64,000 nt of DNA from VYFG01 sp965204165 (GCA_965204165.1 OZ241969.1:4526001-4590000), one strand, 5' to 3'; positions 17,127 to 26,475 are shown, counted from the first letter of the stretch. The notes: a model not told the origin generated them from the letters alone. Numbers and translations: made by a program.

Positions 17127-18221
17127 ATGGGCTTCAGATGCGGAATCGTGGGCCTGCCCAACGTGGGCAAGTCCACGCTGTTCAATGCCCTTACCCAGTC
17201 CGCATCCGCGCAGGCGGCGAACTATGCCTTCTGCACCATCGACCCCAACGTGGGCATCGTGGAAGTGCCGGACCCCAGGCTTTTCCGGATCAGCGACATC
17301 GTCAGGCCCGGCAAGACCATTCCGACCACCATCGAGTTCGTGGACATCGCGGGGCTGGTGGCCGGCGCGTCGAAGGGCGAGGGCCTTGGCAACCGGTTCC
17401 TGTCCCACATTCGTGAGGTGGACGCCATCGCCCACGTGGTCCGGGCCTTCGAGGACGGCAATATCGTTCACGTGACAGACCGCGTGGACCCCGTCTCCGA
17501 CATCGAGACCATCAATACCGAACTGGTTCTGGCGGACATGGAAACCGCCGACCGGGCACTGAAGCGGGCGGAAAAGAACAGCAAGTCCGGCGACAAGGAA
17601 CAGCTCGCCATGGCAGCACTCCTTGGGCGGGTCATGGAATGCCTCGACGGGGGCAGGCCCTTGAGGGGCATGGAACTGGATGCCCGCGCGCGTGCACGGC
17701 TGGGGCCACTCTGTTTCCTGACGATCAAGCCAAGCCTCTACATCGCCAATGTCGACGAGGACGGATTCGAAGACAATCCCCACCTGGATGCGATCCGGGC
17801 CGTTGCCGGGGACGAGGGCGCGGAGGTGGTGCCCGTTTGTGCCGCCATCGAGCAGGAACTGTCACAGATCAGCCCCGGGGAGGCGGAGGCCTTTCTCGCG
17901 GACATGGGACTCAGCGAGCCCGGGCTCAACCGGGTGATCCGCGCCGGATACCGCCTCCTTGACCTGCTGACCTTTTTCACCACCGGGCCCAGGGAGGTCC
18001 GCGCATGGACCGTGCGGGCCGGCGCCACCGCACCCCAGGCCGCCGGGGAGATCCACACGGACTTCGAGCGCGGATTCATCCGGGCCGAAACCACGGGATA
18101 CGAGGACTTCATCCACTGCGGCGGGGAAGCCGGTGCCCGGGAAGCGGGCAAGCTGAGACTGGAAGGGAAAGACTACCGGGTGCAGGATGGCGATATCATG
18201 TATTTCCGTTTCAACGTGTAG
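17127..18221 (+). CDS. ychF: redox-regulated ribosome-associated ATPase YchF (OLA1 family)
   Basis: P-loop NTPase of the Obg/TRAFAC class that prefers ATP and binds ribosomes. The P-loop is GLPNVGKSTLFNAL near the N-terminus; VDIAGLVAGASKGEGLGNRFL is the G3/switch region, and the C-terminal TGS-like domain ends DGDIMYFRFNV, a YchF hallmark. 364 residues is normal. Only 2 bases separate it from pth, so they are almost certainly co-transcribed. Confidence 0.97.
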   Translation: MGFRCGIVGLPNVGKSTLFNALTQSASAQAANYAFCTIDPNVGIVEVPDPRLFRISDIVRPGKTIPTTIEFVDIAGLVAGASKGEGLGNRFLSHIREVDAIAHVVRAFEDGNIVHVTDRVDPVSDIETINTELVLADMETADRALKRAEKNSKSGDKEQLAMAALLGRVMECLDGGRPLRGMELDARARARLGPLCFLTIKPSLYIANVDEDGFEDNPHLDAIRAVAGDEGAEVVPVCAAIEQELSQISPGEAEAFLADMGLSEPGLNRVIRAGYRLLDLLTFFTTGPREVRAWTVRAGATAPQAAGEIHTDFERGFIRAETTGYEDFIHCGGEAGAREAGKLRLEGKDYRVQDGDIMYFRFNV

Positions 18222-18275
18222 CGGCATCCGGGCCCGCCGATCACGCCGCCAGGAAACCGCGATCTGGATCCATTG

Positions 18276-20405
18276 ATGATGCCGGAGGACAGTCCCACCA
18301 CAGCGACACTCGACGGGATCACCGCCCGGCTGGACGAGTATCTCGACCCGGTGCTTTCCACCCGCCGCACCTCGTCGGGACCCGCCAAGGGCCTGCTGCC
18401 GCTCACGGAGGAAGAACGGGATTTCGCCCTGCACTGGACCGACGTCATCCGCCGGTCCAACTCGGAGATGGCCTTCCAGTTCGTCAGCCACGCTCCAAAA
18501 GCGATCCGGCTGATGGGCCTGGAGGGGACACGCCGTTGGCTGCTGCACGCCATGGATGTGTATGACAAGGAAGGGCTCTATCCCGGATGCACCGCGCTCG
18601 ACGCCCTGGAGGCATACGCGGCCGAGTTCCGGCTCAGTCACATTACCGTCTCCCTGGACCAGATCCGCCCGGTACTGGAGACGTTCATCACCGGCCTGGC
18701 GGGACGCACGCTGAAACTGGAGGCCGGCAACAGTATCTACACGGACACCAATACGCTCTACCTGCCCGCCCAGATCAATCGATTCAACGACCGGGAACTG
18801 AATTACTGCCTGTACAAGGTCATGTCGGTGCACCTGTGGGCACAGACCTGGTTCGGCACCTTCCGCCGGCAGAGCCCGGACGCGCCCCACCTGGTGCAGA
18901 TCCTGGCGAAGTTCCAGGACAACGGCCGCGCACTGCGCCTGTTCAACCTGCTGGAAACCGCCAGGCTCAACGCCTGCATCGGGCGGGAACTTCCCGGGCT
19001 CGCCCGGGAGATGTTCGGGCTGCACGCCCCGGCACCGGTCCATGACGCCACCTGGCGGCATTACCTGGATCTGCTCGAGGACGAGAACGCCACGGTGTCG
19101 GATACCCTGGCCGCAACGGAAAAGCTCTATCCCCTGCAGATGCCCTGGCCGGAGGCCCTCGTCTACCAGGGCGGGTTTGACCTCGAGGCGGCCAGGGACG
19201 GCATCGAGCAGCGGCTGGAACTGGAGAAGGACGAGCTTCAGTCCGCGCTCGCCGAACTGCTGCGCCAGACCCGGGGCGAGGGCGACGAGGAGGCCGCGGC
19301 GGAGAACGCCGAGGTCGATCTCCGGCATGACGAGGAATCCGGCGCCGACCCCGAGCTTGCCGTGGACGGTGAACCGGTGGCTACTTCCGCGGACCTGGAA
19401 AACCTGCTGCGCTCCCTGCTGCAGGACCTGGAAGATATCCCGGAAGACTGGCTGGTGCCCGCCGGCGATGGCGACTACAACGCCGATGAGCAGGGACAGC
19501 AGCCGGAGCCTGCCGACCGGGCCGTGACCGGCGGTGACACGTTCACCTACGATGAATGGGACTACCGCCGCCAGACCTACCGCAAGAACTGGTGCACGCT
19601 CAGGGAAACGACGACCCAGCCGGTTTACGATGATTTCTACGTACGCACCCTGAAGCGGTATGCGCCCCTGGTGGGAGACATTCGGCGGTATTTCGAGGCC
19701 CTGCGGGGGGACGACCGCATCCTGAAAGCGGAACCCACCGGGGACAACGTGGACCTGGACGCCCTGATCACCGCCTATGCGGACATGCAGACCGGCGTGG
19801 AGATGAGCGACCGGGTATACACCCGCAAGCAGAAAGTGGAGCGGGACCTGGCCGTGGTCTTCATGGTGGACGTCAGCGGCTCCACCAAGGGATGGATCAA
19901 CGAGGCGGAGCGGGAAAGCCTGATACTGCTGTGCGAGGCCCTGGAAATCCTCGGCGACCAGTACGCCATTTACGGGTTCTCCGGCATGACCCGGAACCGC
20001 TGCGAAGTGTACCGGATCAAGTCGTTCGCACGCCGCTACGATGACGAGATACGGGCCCGCATCAGCGGGTTGCGCCCCCAGGACTACACCCGGATGGGGG
20101 TTACCATCCGGCACCTGACCGGCATACTGGGCCAGGTGGAGGCAAGAACCCGCATCCTGATCACCCTTTCCGACGGGAAGCCGGACGACTATGACGGCTA
20201 CCGCGGTGAATACGGCATCGAGGATACGCGCCAGGCCCTGCTGGAAGCGCGCAATACCGGGATCCATCCGTTCTGCATCACCATCGACACCGAGGCCGGG
20301 GAATACCTGCCGCACATGTACGGTCCCGCCAGTTTCGTGGTGGTGGACGAGGTACGCAAGCTGCCCCTGAAAGTGGCCGATATCTACCGCCGCCTGACCA
20401 CCTGA
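18276..20405 (+). CDS. NorD/CbbO-like von Willebrand factor A domain protein
   Basis: A 709-residue soluble protein. The first 330 or so residues are helical and resemble NorD/CbbO proteins; a strongly acidic linker spans roughly 335-415; the C-terminal VWA domain carries a MIDAS motif, VDVSGSTKG (around residue 532), and later LITLSDGKPDDYDGY. NorD/CbbO proteins work with MoxR-class AAA+ ATPases to activate metal enzymes such as nitric oxide reductase or Rubisco; neither target is in this window. The nearest AAA+ gene is the cobS-like one at 23584-24540. ATGs at 18276 and 18279 are equally possible. Target unknown. Confidence 0.82.
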   Translation: MMPEDSPTTATLDGITARLDEYLDPVLSTRRTSSGPAKGLLPLTEEERDFALHWTDVIRRSNSEMAFQFVSHAPKAIRLMGLEGTRRWLLHAMDVYDKEGLYPGCTALDALEAYAAEFRLSHITVSLDQIRPVLETFITGLAGRTLKLEAGNSIYTDTNTLYLPAQINRFNDRELNYCLYKVMSVHLWAQTWFGTFRRQSPDAPHLVQILAKFQDNGRALRLFNLLETARLNACIGRELPGLAREMFGLHAPAPVHDATWRHYLDLLEDENATVSDTLAATEKLYPLQMPWPEALVYQGGFDLEAARDGIEQRLELEKDELQSALAELLRQTRGEGDEEAAAENAEVDLRHDEESGADPELAVDGEPVATSADLENLLRSLLQDLEDIPEDWLVPAGDGDYNADEQGQQPEPADRAVTGGDTFTYDEWDYRRQTYRKNWCTLRETTTQPVYDDFYVRTLKRYAPLVGDIRRYFEALRGDDRILKAEPTGDNVDLDALITAYADMQTGVEMSDRVYTRKQKVERDLAVVFMVDVSGSTKGWINEAERESLILLCEALEILGDQYAIYGFSGMTRNRCEVYRIKSFARRYDDEIRARISGLRPQDYTRMGVTIRHLTGILGQVEARTRILITLSDGKPDDYDGYRGEYGIEDTRQALLEARNTGIHPFCITIDTEAGEYLPHMYGPASFVVVDEVRKLPLKVADIYRRLTT

Positions 20406-20588
20406 ACGACATGCCGCCATCAGCACCGGTGTCCGGACCGCAGCGCCTGCCGATCCACAGGGTCGGCCGCGTCGATCCGGGCGATCCGGGGCTTGCCAAA
20501 TGGGGAAATCCGCAAGTACCATGACGGGAGTATCCGATGGGCGCGTGACGCGCCCCGCGGATACGGCTCCAACGGAAAATTCGAAACA

Positions 20589-20813
20589 ATGAACAGTCAG
20601 CGCACCGGCTCCAGGCCGGATGCAACCGCCACCGGGCAGGTGGGCACGCCGGCAGCGGTTTCCGCGGCCGGCCCGGATCATGCAAACCCCGGCCAGGATG
20701 GCACGGAATCGGCTGGCGCCGAGGACGAACCGGCCCCTCCGGACGGGGCTCCCTCGGCTCCGGATTTCAGGTCACCGCCAGCCGGGACGGTCATGGCGGC
20801 CGGGGGGCAGTAG
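20589..20813 (+). CDS. possible small Pro/Ala/Gly-rich protein (74 residues)
   Basis: An open frame from ATG 20589 (GGAAAA 8 bases upstream) to a stop at 20813, 4 bases before the CDF transporter gene. The product is rich in Pro, Ala, Gly and Asp, with no hydrophobic segment or recognised domain. Such composition also arises by chance in GC-rich sequence, so this may not be a gene. The rest of the 20406-20817 spacer shows nothing I recognise. Confidence 0.2.
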   Translation: MNSQRTGSRPDATATGQVGTPAAVSAAGPDHANPGQDGTESAGAEDEPAPPDGAPSAPDFRSPPAGTVMAAGGQ

Positions 20814-20817
20814 GGCC

Positions 20818-21771
20818 ATGTCTTCCATTCACGGGTCCCGCAAGGTCATCTTCGCCGCGATGGCCGGCAACAGCCTGATCGCCACAACCAAGTTCATTGC
20901 CGCGGGCATCACCGGCAGTTCGGCCATGTTCAGCGAGGCCATCCATTCGGTGGTGGACACCGGCAACCAGTGCCTCCTGCTGTACGGCCTGAAGCGGTCC
21001 GGCAAGCCTGCGGACGCGCGCCACCCCTTCGGCTACAGCATGGAGCTCTATTTCTGGACCTTCGTGGTGGCCATCCTGATCTTCTCCCTGGGGGCGGGCC
21101 TGTCCATCTACGAGGGCGTCAGCAAACTGCAGAATCCCCACACGATCCAGAAACCGCTGGTGAACTACATCGTGCTCGGGTTCGCGATGCTCTTCGAGGG
21201 CGCCGCCTGGTGGGTCGCCCTGCACGAATTCCGCAAGACCAAGGGGGCCCTCAGCTACATCAAGGCGATACAGCGCAGCAAGGACCCCACGATATTCACC
21301 GTCCTTTTCGAGGACAGCGCGGCAATGCTGGGCCTGTGCGCGGCCCTGATCGGCATCAGTCTGGCACAGATCACCGGCAACCCGGTCTTCGACGCCATTG
21401 CCTCCATCGTCATCGGCATCATTCTCGCCTGCACGGCAGCCCTGCTCGCCTACGAGAGCAAGGGCCTGCTCATCGGCGAGGCGGCGCGGCCCAGGGTGAT
21501 CGGCAGTATCCGCAGGATCGTCAACGGCCACGAGGGCATCATCAGCATCAACGAGCTGCTGACCATGCATTTCGGACCTCGGGACATCCTGCTTTGTCTC
21601 AGCGTCGACTTCGTCGACGGCATTTCCGCGAGCGAGGTGGAGTCCACGATTTCGGACATGGAGGCGGACATCAAGTCGGCCCACCCGGAAATCACCCGTG
21701 TATTCATCGAGGCCCAGAGCTGGCGCGGCCACGATGACAACCTGCGCATGAAATACCTTGCCGAGGAGTAG
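20818..21771 (+). CDS. cation diffusion facilitator family transporter
   Basis: Proton-coupled divalent-metal exporter of the inner membrane (CDF family; zinc, iron, manganese or cobalt cannot be told apart here). The 317-residue protein has about six hydrophobic segments. Typical CDF features are SSAMFSEAIHSVVDTGNQ in TM2, with His and Asp spaced as in the metal site, ADARHPFGYSMELYFW after it, and EDSAAMLGLCAALIGI in TM5; a cytoplasmic C-terminal domain begins about residue 215. The ATG at 20818 gives a short positively charged N-terminus. It converges on the cobT-like gene. Confidence 0.92.
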   Translation: MSSIHGSRKVIFAAMAGNSLIATTKFIAAGITGSSAMFSEAIHSVVDTGNQCLLLYGLKRSGKPADARHPFGYSMELYFWTFVVAILIFSLGAGLSIYEGVSKLQNPHTIQKPLVNYIVLGFAMLFEGAAWWVALHEFRKTKGALSYIKAIQRSKDPTIFTVLFEDSAAMLGLCAALIGISLAQITGNPVFDAIASIVIGIILACTAALLAYESKGLLIGEAARPRVIGSIRRIVNGHEGIISINELLTMHFGPRDILLCLSVDFVDGISASEVESTISDMEADIKSAHPEITRVFIEAQSWRGHDDNLRMKYLAEE

Positions 21772-21849
21772 CCCGGCGCAAAATCCCACCATCCCGCAGA
21801 CCGCCCGGCGACGCGCAGGATCCGGTCCCGGGAGAGGCCCCGCGGCCGG

Positions 21850-23556
21850 TCACTGCAGCCGATGGCCCCGGTACAGGGATTCCAGCGCCCTGAACTCCGC
21901 ATTTCCCAGGGTGCCGGCGAGATCCAGCACCAGCGAGTGGGCATAGAAATCACCGAGATCAAGATTCACCCCGATTCCCCGCAGTTCGATCCCGCCGCCG
22001 CCCTCCAGCCGCTGAATCACGTCCCGCAGGTGACCGTCGAGGAACCCGGGCGGATTGTGATGACCCGTGGCGCTGTCCATGGGTGCTCCGTCCGAAATCA
22101 TCACCAGGCAACGGCGATTGGCCTCGCAGGCGGTGAGCCGCCCGGCCGCCCATTCCAGGGCCTCGCCATCCAGCCCTTCACGAAAGTGGTTCGTCGACAG
22201 CAGTGCCGCAATGCCTTCCCGGGCGCGGCGCCAGGGGGTTGCGGCATCCTTGTAGACCACGTGCAGCCGGTCATTCAGCCGGCCCGGGGAATCCGGGCTT
22301 CCGGCCCTGCGCCAGGTCTCGATGGACTGCCCCCCGGTCCAGCCGCCGGTGGTGAAGCCAAGGACCTCGTTCGGCACGCCGGCCAGATCCAGGGCGCGGC
22401 TGTAGATATCCACCAGCACCGCCACCGCCTCATACCGCAGGCGCTTCATGGAACCTGAATTGTCAATGAGGAAACTGACCACGGTCTCGGCCCTGGGCAC
22501 CCGCTGGCGTTGACGGAATATGCGGCTGTAGGCCGGGTTGGCGACGATCTGGGACAGTCGCCTTCCGTCCAGGTACCCGTCTTCCTCGCCGAAGTTCCAG
22601 CCGGCATACTCGGGCGCCGAGAACAGGGTTTTCAGCCGCTGGGCGAGCCTGGGCACGCTCACGGCCTGGGCCTTCACCAGCCGGTCAAGGTCCGCCCGCA
22701 GCACCCGCCGCCGGGACGCCAGCGGCACCACCTCCCGGGCACCGACTTCGCGGTCGTGGTCCCGGCAGAAAACGCGGTACCGGCCGCCGGACTCACCAGG
22801 CTTTCCGGTTCCGGCCCCGGCGCCGGCGCTGGTCGCATCCGTGTACCGCTCGTCCACCGAATGCTGGCGCGGCAGCAGCATCCGTTGGGCGGTCCGGGCA
22901 GTCTGTCGTTCCACGCCGCCAAGGGCATCGGCGATGTCCCCGGCGACCTGCGCGATGGCGAGGGCATGCTGCGCGTAGGCCTGCTGGTCATGCCGCAGAC
23001 GGGGCAATGCCTTCAGCGCGTCTCCGATCAGCGGCCCGAGACGGAAACGGGTGGACTCGATGAGCCCCTCCACCTCCTCGTCCTGCGCGGCCCCGGTCAG
23101 GCGCGAGCGCACGATCTGGGTGATGCTGTATACGATCAGGCCGAACTCGTTTTCCGCGAATCCCGAGGCCCGGCTCTTGCGGCACCATTCGTTGAAAGCA
23201 TCGTCGAGATTGCGCCGAAGGCCCCTCAGTCCCTGGGGCGCCAGGCTTTCCACCCGGAGCTGTTCCAGGATATCGAACACCATGGCAGCGGCAGCGTTCG
23301 GGGGCATCAGCGACCCGTGCAGTTCGAGGTCCGTATGGATCAGCCGCAGGGCCATGGCATCGGCCACGCCGCGGCACCGGACCAGGGAATCCCGGCCGAC
23401 ATCCAGGGCCAGATGCGGACTCATGAGGGCCACGCCGCGATTGCCGTCGAACAACAGGTCCCGCCGGAATTCCGCTGCCGGATGCGCCGCCAGCGCCCGA
23501 ATGGCCGCGGCGCAATGACGCTCGATGTGGCGTTTGCGGACCTGTTCGCCGCTCAA
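21850..23556 (-). CDS. cobT: CobT-like VWA protein (cobaltochelatase accessory subunit family)
   Basis: 568 residues. The N-terminal half is helical and CobT-like; the C-terminal VWA domain has a MIDAS motif, DNSGS at 365-369, followed by EVLGFTTGGWTGGQS, closely matching the CobT signature. CobT and CobS form the AAA+/VWA motor that drives CobN in aerobic cobalt insertion. The linker between the halves (about 230-265) is Gly/Ala-rich and shorter than the long acidic linker of classical CobT. It is 27 bases downstream of the cobS-like gene, in one operon. No cobN or other corrin gene is visible in the window, so the client is uncertain. Confidence 0.85.
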   Translation of the reverse strand: MSGEQVRKRHIERHCAAAIRALAAHPAAEFRRDLLFDGNRGVALMSPHLALDVGRDSLVRCRGVADAMALRLIHTDLELHGSLMPPNAAAAMVFDILEQLRVESLAPQGLRGLRRNLDDAFNEWCRKSRASGFAENEFGLIVYSITQIVRSRLTGAAQDEEVEGLIESTRFRLGPLIGDALKALPRLRHDQQAYAQHALAIAQVAGDIADALGGVERQTARTAQRMLLPRQHSVDERYTDATSAGAGAGTGKPGESGGRYRVFCRDHDREVGAREVVPLASRRRVLRADLDRLVKAQAVSVPRLAQRLKTLFSAPEYAGWNFGEEDGYLDGRRLSQIVANPAYSRIFRQRQRVPRAETVVSFLIDNSGSMKRLRYEAVAVLVDIYSRALDLAGVPNEVLGFTTGGWTGGQSIETWRRAGSPDSPGRLNDRLHVVYKDAATPWRRAREGIAALLSTNHFREGLDGEALEWAAGRLTACEANRRCLVMISDGAPMDSATGHHNPPGFLDGHLRDVIQRLEGGGGIELRGIGVNLDLGDFYAHSLVLDLAGTLGNAEFRALESLYRGHRLQ

Positions 23557-23583
23557 GGGGACATTCCCGGTCCGGCGCCGGGC

Positions 23584-24540
23584 CTATGGCCCGACGGCGA
23601 TGGAGTATTCCAGCTCCTCGCCCATGGCGCGCTGGTAGTACTCCGCGATGATGGAGCGTTCGGCGTCATCGCATTTGTTCAGGAACGAAAGGCGGAAAGC
23701 ACGGCCCATGTCGCCGAAAATCTCCGTGTTCTCCGCCCAGGTGATCACCGTGCGCGGCGACATGACGGTGGAGATGTCCCCCGCGGCGAAGCCCTTTCGG
23801 GTGAGATCCGCCACCGCCACCATGCTTTCGACGACGTCCCGGCGATTCCCGAACGACGGCACCTGCGCCAGCACGATGCGGACCTCGTCCGAGGCATCAA
23901 GGTAGTTCAGCGTGGTGACGATGTTCCACCGGTCCACCTGGGCCTGGTTCAGTACCTGGGTGCCGTGATAGAGGCTGTTCAGGTTGCCGAGGCCCACGGT
24001 ATTGGCCGTGGCGAACAGCCGGAACGCCGGATGGGGATTGATCACCCGGTTCTGGTCCAGCAGGGTGAATTTCCCGTTCCGCTCCAGGATCCGCTGGATC
24101 ACGAACATGACATCGGGCCGCCCGGCGTCAAATTCGTCGAAGATCAATGCCACCGGCCTTTGCAGCGCCCAGGGGATCATGCCCTCCTGGAATTCCGTCA
24201 CCTGGCGGCCCTCGCGGATTGCGATCACATCCCGCCCCACCAGATCCAGCCGGCTGATGTGGCCGTCCAGGTTCACCCGCACACAGGGCCAGTTGAGCCT
24301 GGCTGCGACCTGCTCGACATGGGTGGACTTCCCCGTGCCGTGGAAGCCCTGGACCATGACCCGGCGGTCATTGATGAAGCCGGCCAGGATGGCCAGGGTC
24401 ACGTCCGGATTGAAGCAGTAGGCCGGATCGATCTCCGGCACATGGGCGTCGCGCTCGCTGAACGCGGGCACCTCCAGGTCGGCTTCGATGCCGAATACCT
24501 CCCGGGCGGACACGGCCTTGTCCGGAATGAGCTCAATCAT
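23584..24540 (-). CDS. cobS: CobS-like MoxR-class AAA+ ATPase
   Basis: 318 residues. Walker A is GFHGTGKST (65-73), followed by the CobS signature EQVAARLNWPCVRVNLDGH; Walker B is VALIFDEFDAG, sensor regions FATANTVGLG and MSPRTVITWAE. The similarity to aerobic cobaltochelatase subunit CobS runs along nearly the full length. It would form a hexamer powering its VWA partner encoded just downstream. It is divergent from glnK, with the nitrogen-regulated promoter region between. Function as a true cobaltochelatase subunit depends on a CobN elsewhere. Confidence 0.9.
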   Translation of the reverse strand: MIELIPDKAVSAREVFGIEADLEVPAFSERDAHVPEIDPAYCFNPDVTLAILAGFINDRRVMVQGFHGTGKSTHVEQVAARLNWPCVRVNLDGHISRLDLVGRDVIAIREGRQVTEFQEGMIPWALQRPVALIFDEFDAGRPDVMFVIQRILERNGKFTLLDQNRVINPHPAFRLFATANTVGLGNLNSLYHGTQVLNQAQVDRWNIVTTLNYLDASDEVRIVLAQVPSFGNRRDVVESMVAVADLTRKGFAAGDISTVMSPRTVITWAENTEIFGDMGRAFRLSFLNKCDDAERSIIAEYYQRAMGEELEYSIAVGP

Positions 24541-24636
24541 GTCTGGGGGATCGGGTCAGGGAGGATGAAGGCGGCGATTGTACCGCCTTTATCGCCGCCG
24601 GCACCGCCGCCGGGCTGCACCAGGGCGCGCCATCGG

Positions 24637-24653
24637 TGCACCATCATTGTGCA
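24637..24653. promoter_or_regulatory. NtrC-type enhancer site
   Basis: TGCACCATCATTGTGCA is a near-palindrome (TGCAC, 7 bases, GTGCA) that closely follows the known NtrC consensus TGCACYAAAATGGTGCA. It is centred about 97 bases upstream of the expected start from the sigma-54 promoter, a usual enhancer distance. A weaker, half-conserved copy beginning TGCACCA lies at 24616-24632. Confidence 0.8.
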
Positions 24654-24715
24654 GGCGAACTTCCGCAAGGGATATTCAGGCGTCTAACCTGCTGATTATA
24701 AAAAACAAACAAAAC

Positions 24716-24732
24716 TGGCACGGCAATTGCTT
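24716..24732 (+). promoter_or_regulatory. sigma-54 (RpoN) promoter of glnK-amtB
   Basis: TGGCACGGCAATTGCTT matches the -24/-12 consensus TGGCACG-N4-TTGCW with correct GG-to-GC spacing. It is 57 bases before the glnK ATG and preceded by an A-rich stretch. With the NtrC site upstream it implies induction under nitrogen limitation. Confidence 0.92.
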
Positions 24733-24789
24733 CCCTGCCTGCCAGGTGCCCGAAAGGGCCGTTTGTTCCAAGTCATGAGGAGGAATCAC

Positions 24790-25128
24790 ATGAAACTCAT
24801 TGTAGCGATCATCAAGCCCTTCAAGGTGGATGACGTGCGCACCGCCCTTTCCGAGGCCGGTGTCAGCGGAATGACCATGACCGAGGTCAAGGGCTTCGGC
24901 CGCCAGAAGGGTCATTCCGAACTCTACCGCGGTGCGGAATACGTGGTGGATTTTCTGCCCAAGATCAAGCTGGAAATCGCCATCGACAGCGCGGTTCTCG
25001 ACCGGGTGGTGGAAGCGATCGTCAATGCCGCCTCCACCGGCAAGGTGGGAGACGGCAAGGTCTTTGTGTATGACATCGAGCAGGTGGTCCGTATCCGCAC
25101 GGGCGAATCCGGCGTTGACGCAATCTGA
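24790..25128 (+). CDS. glnK: PII nitrogen regulatory protein GlnK
   Basis: Trimeric 2-oxoglutarate/ATP sensor that gates the ammonium channel. The 112 residues include the T-loop with the uridylylation site Tyr51 (ELYRGAEYVVDF), KPFKVDDVRTAL at the start, and the C-terminal TGKVGDGKVFVYDIEQVVRIRTGE. The ATG at 24790 has an excellent AGGAGGAAT ribosome site; an upstream in-frame codon would add residues no PII protein has. GlnK is preferred over GlnB because amtB follows 18 bases later and the promoter is sigma-54 dependent. Confidence 0.96.
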   Translation: MKLIVAIIKPFKVDDVRTALSEAGVSGMTMTEVKGFGRQKGHSELYRGAEYVVDFLPKIKLEIAIDSAVLDRVVEAIVNAASTGKVGDGKVFVYDIEQVVRIRTGESGVDAI

Positions 25129-25146
25129 TCAGAGAGGACAACTACC

Positions 25147-26418
25147 GTGGAAAACAACCTATTTCATTTACAGTACGCCATCGACACGTTCTACTTCCTG
25201 GTCTGCGGCGCCCTTGTCATGTGGATGGCCGCCGGCTTCTCGATGCTCGAGGCCGGCATGGTGCGTGCCAAGAACACCACCGAAATCCTGACCAAGAACA
25301 TGGCCCTCTACGCCATTTCCTGCATCATGTACCTGGTTTGCGGCTATGCCATCATGTACGGCGGCGAATGGTTCCTGGCCGGCATGGGGGACATCGATAC
25401 CGACGGTGTGCTCGCGGATTTCGCCGCCCGCGAGGACGGCTTCACCGGCGGTTCCATCTATTCCGGCGCGTCCGACTTCTTCTTCCAGGTCGTCTTCGTG
25501 GCCACCGCGATGTCCATCGTCTCCGGGGCCGTGGCGGAACGGATGAAGCTCTGGGCGTTCCTCCTGTTCGCCGTGGTGATGACCGCGGTCATCTACCCCG
25601 TCGAGGGAGGCTGGACCTGGGGCGGCAATGCCGTGTTCGGAATGTACAGCCTGGGTGACCTGGGCTTCAGCGATTTCGCGGGCTCGGGCATCGTGCACAT
25701 GGCCGGCGCCACCGCCGCGCTTGCCGGCGTGATCCTTCTCGGGCCCCGCCAGGGCAAGTACGGCAGGGACGGCAGCATCCGCGCCATGCCCGGCGCCAAC
25801 ATGCCCCTCGCCACGGTCGGCACCTTCATCCTGTGGATGGGATGGTTCGGTTTCAACGGCGGCTCGGTACTGAAGCTCGGCGACATCGGCAACGCCCACG
25901 CGGTCGCGATGGTGTTCCTGAACACCAATACGGCCGCCGCAGGCGGCGCCGTCGCCGCCCTGGTCATTGCCAGGCTCCTGTACGGCAAGGCCGACCTCAC
26001 CATGCTGCTGAACGGCGCCCTCGCCGGACTGGTGACCATCACCGCGGAGCCCTCCACTCCGACCGCCCTCGTCGCCACCCTGTGGGGCGGGCTCGGCGGT
26101 GTGCTGGTGGTCTTCAGCATCCGGCTGCTGGACAAACTGAGAATCGATGATCCGGTGGGCGCCATTTCCGTCCACGGCACCTGCGGCCTGCTCGGCCTGC
26201 TCCTGGTGCCGCTGACCAATGACGGCGCCACCTTCCTTGGCCAGATCATCGGTGCAGCCACCATCTTCGTCTGGGTGTTCGCCGCGAGTGCCGTCGTCTG
26301 GCTGGTGCTCAAGCACTCCATCGGCATCCGTGTCGGCGAGGAGGACGAGTACGAGGGCATGGACATGGCGGACTGCGGCATCGAGGCCTATCCGGAGTTC
26401 ACCCGCACGATCGTCTGA
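25147..26418 (+). CDS. amtB: ammonium transporter AmtB
   Basis: Trimeric inner-membrane ammonia/ammonium channel. About eleven hydrophobic helices are visible in 423 residues. The conserved pore histidines are in SGIVHMAGATAAL and SVHGTCGLLGL, and AAGFSMLEAGMVRAKN is the Amt N-terminal signature. Translation starts at GTG 25147 with GAGAGGA upstream. It lacks an obvious signal peptide before TM1, unlike E. coli AmtB. The C-terminal EEDEYEGMDMADCGIEAYPEF tail is the part that contacts GlnK in this family. Operon with glnK. Confidence 0.96.
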   Translation: MENNLFHLQYAIDTFYFLVCGALVMWMAAGFSMLEAGMVRAKNTTEILTKNMALYAISCIMYLVCGYAIMYGGEWFLAGMGDIDTDGVLADFAAREDGFTGGSIYSGASDFFFQVVFVATAMSIVSGAVAERMKLWAFLLFAVVMTAVIYPVEGGWTWGGNAVFGMYSLGDLGFSDFAGSGIVHMAGATAALAGVILLGPRQGKYGRDGSIRAMPGANMPLATVGTFILWMGWFGFNGGSVLKLGDIGNAHAVAMVFLNTNTAAAGGAVAALVIARLLYGKADLTMLLNGALAGLVTITAEPSTPTALVATLWGGLGGVLVVFSIRLLDKLRIDDPVGAISVHGTCGLLGLLLVPLTNDGATFLGQIIGAATIFVWVFAASAVVWLVLKHSIGIRVGEEDEYEGMDMADCGIEAYPEFTRTIV

Positions 26419-26449
26419 CACCGGCACGGTTCAGTCACCGGCATTTCCC

Positions 26450-26475
26450 GCCCCCTCTTCGCGAGGGGGCTTTTT
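26450..26475 (+). terminator. intrinsic terminator of glnK-amtB
   Basis: GCCCCCTC (26450-26457) pairs perfectly with GAGGGGGC (26463-26470) around a TTCGC loop, followed at once by five T. It sits 32 bases after the amtB stop. Confidence 0.92.

Noticed and set aside
17862..20681. Very long (939-codon) open frame on the minus strand
   Set aside because: It is antisense to ychF and the NorD-like gene, has no domain-like sequence, and is His/Gly/Arg-rich as expected for a shadow frame in GC-rich DNA.
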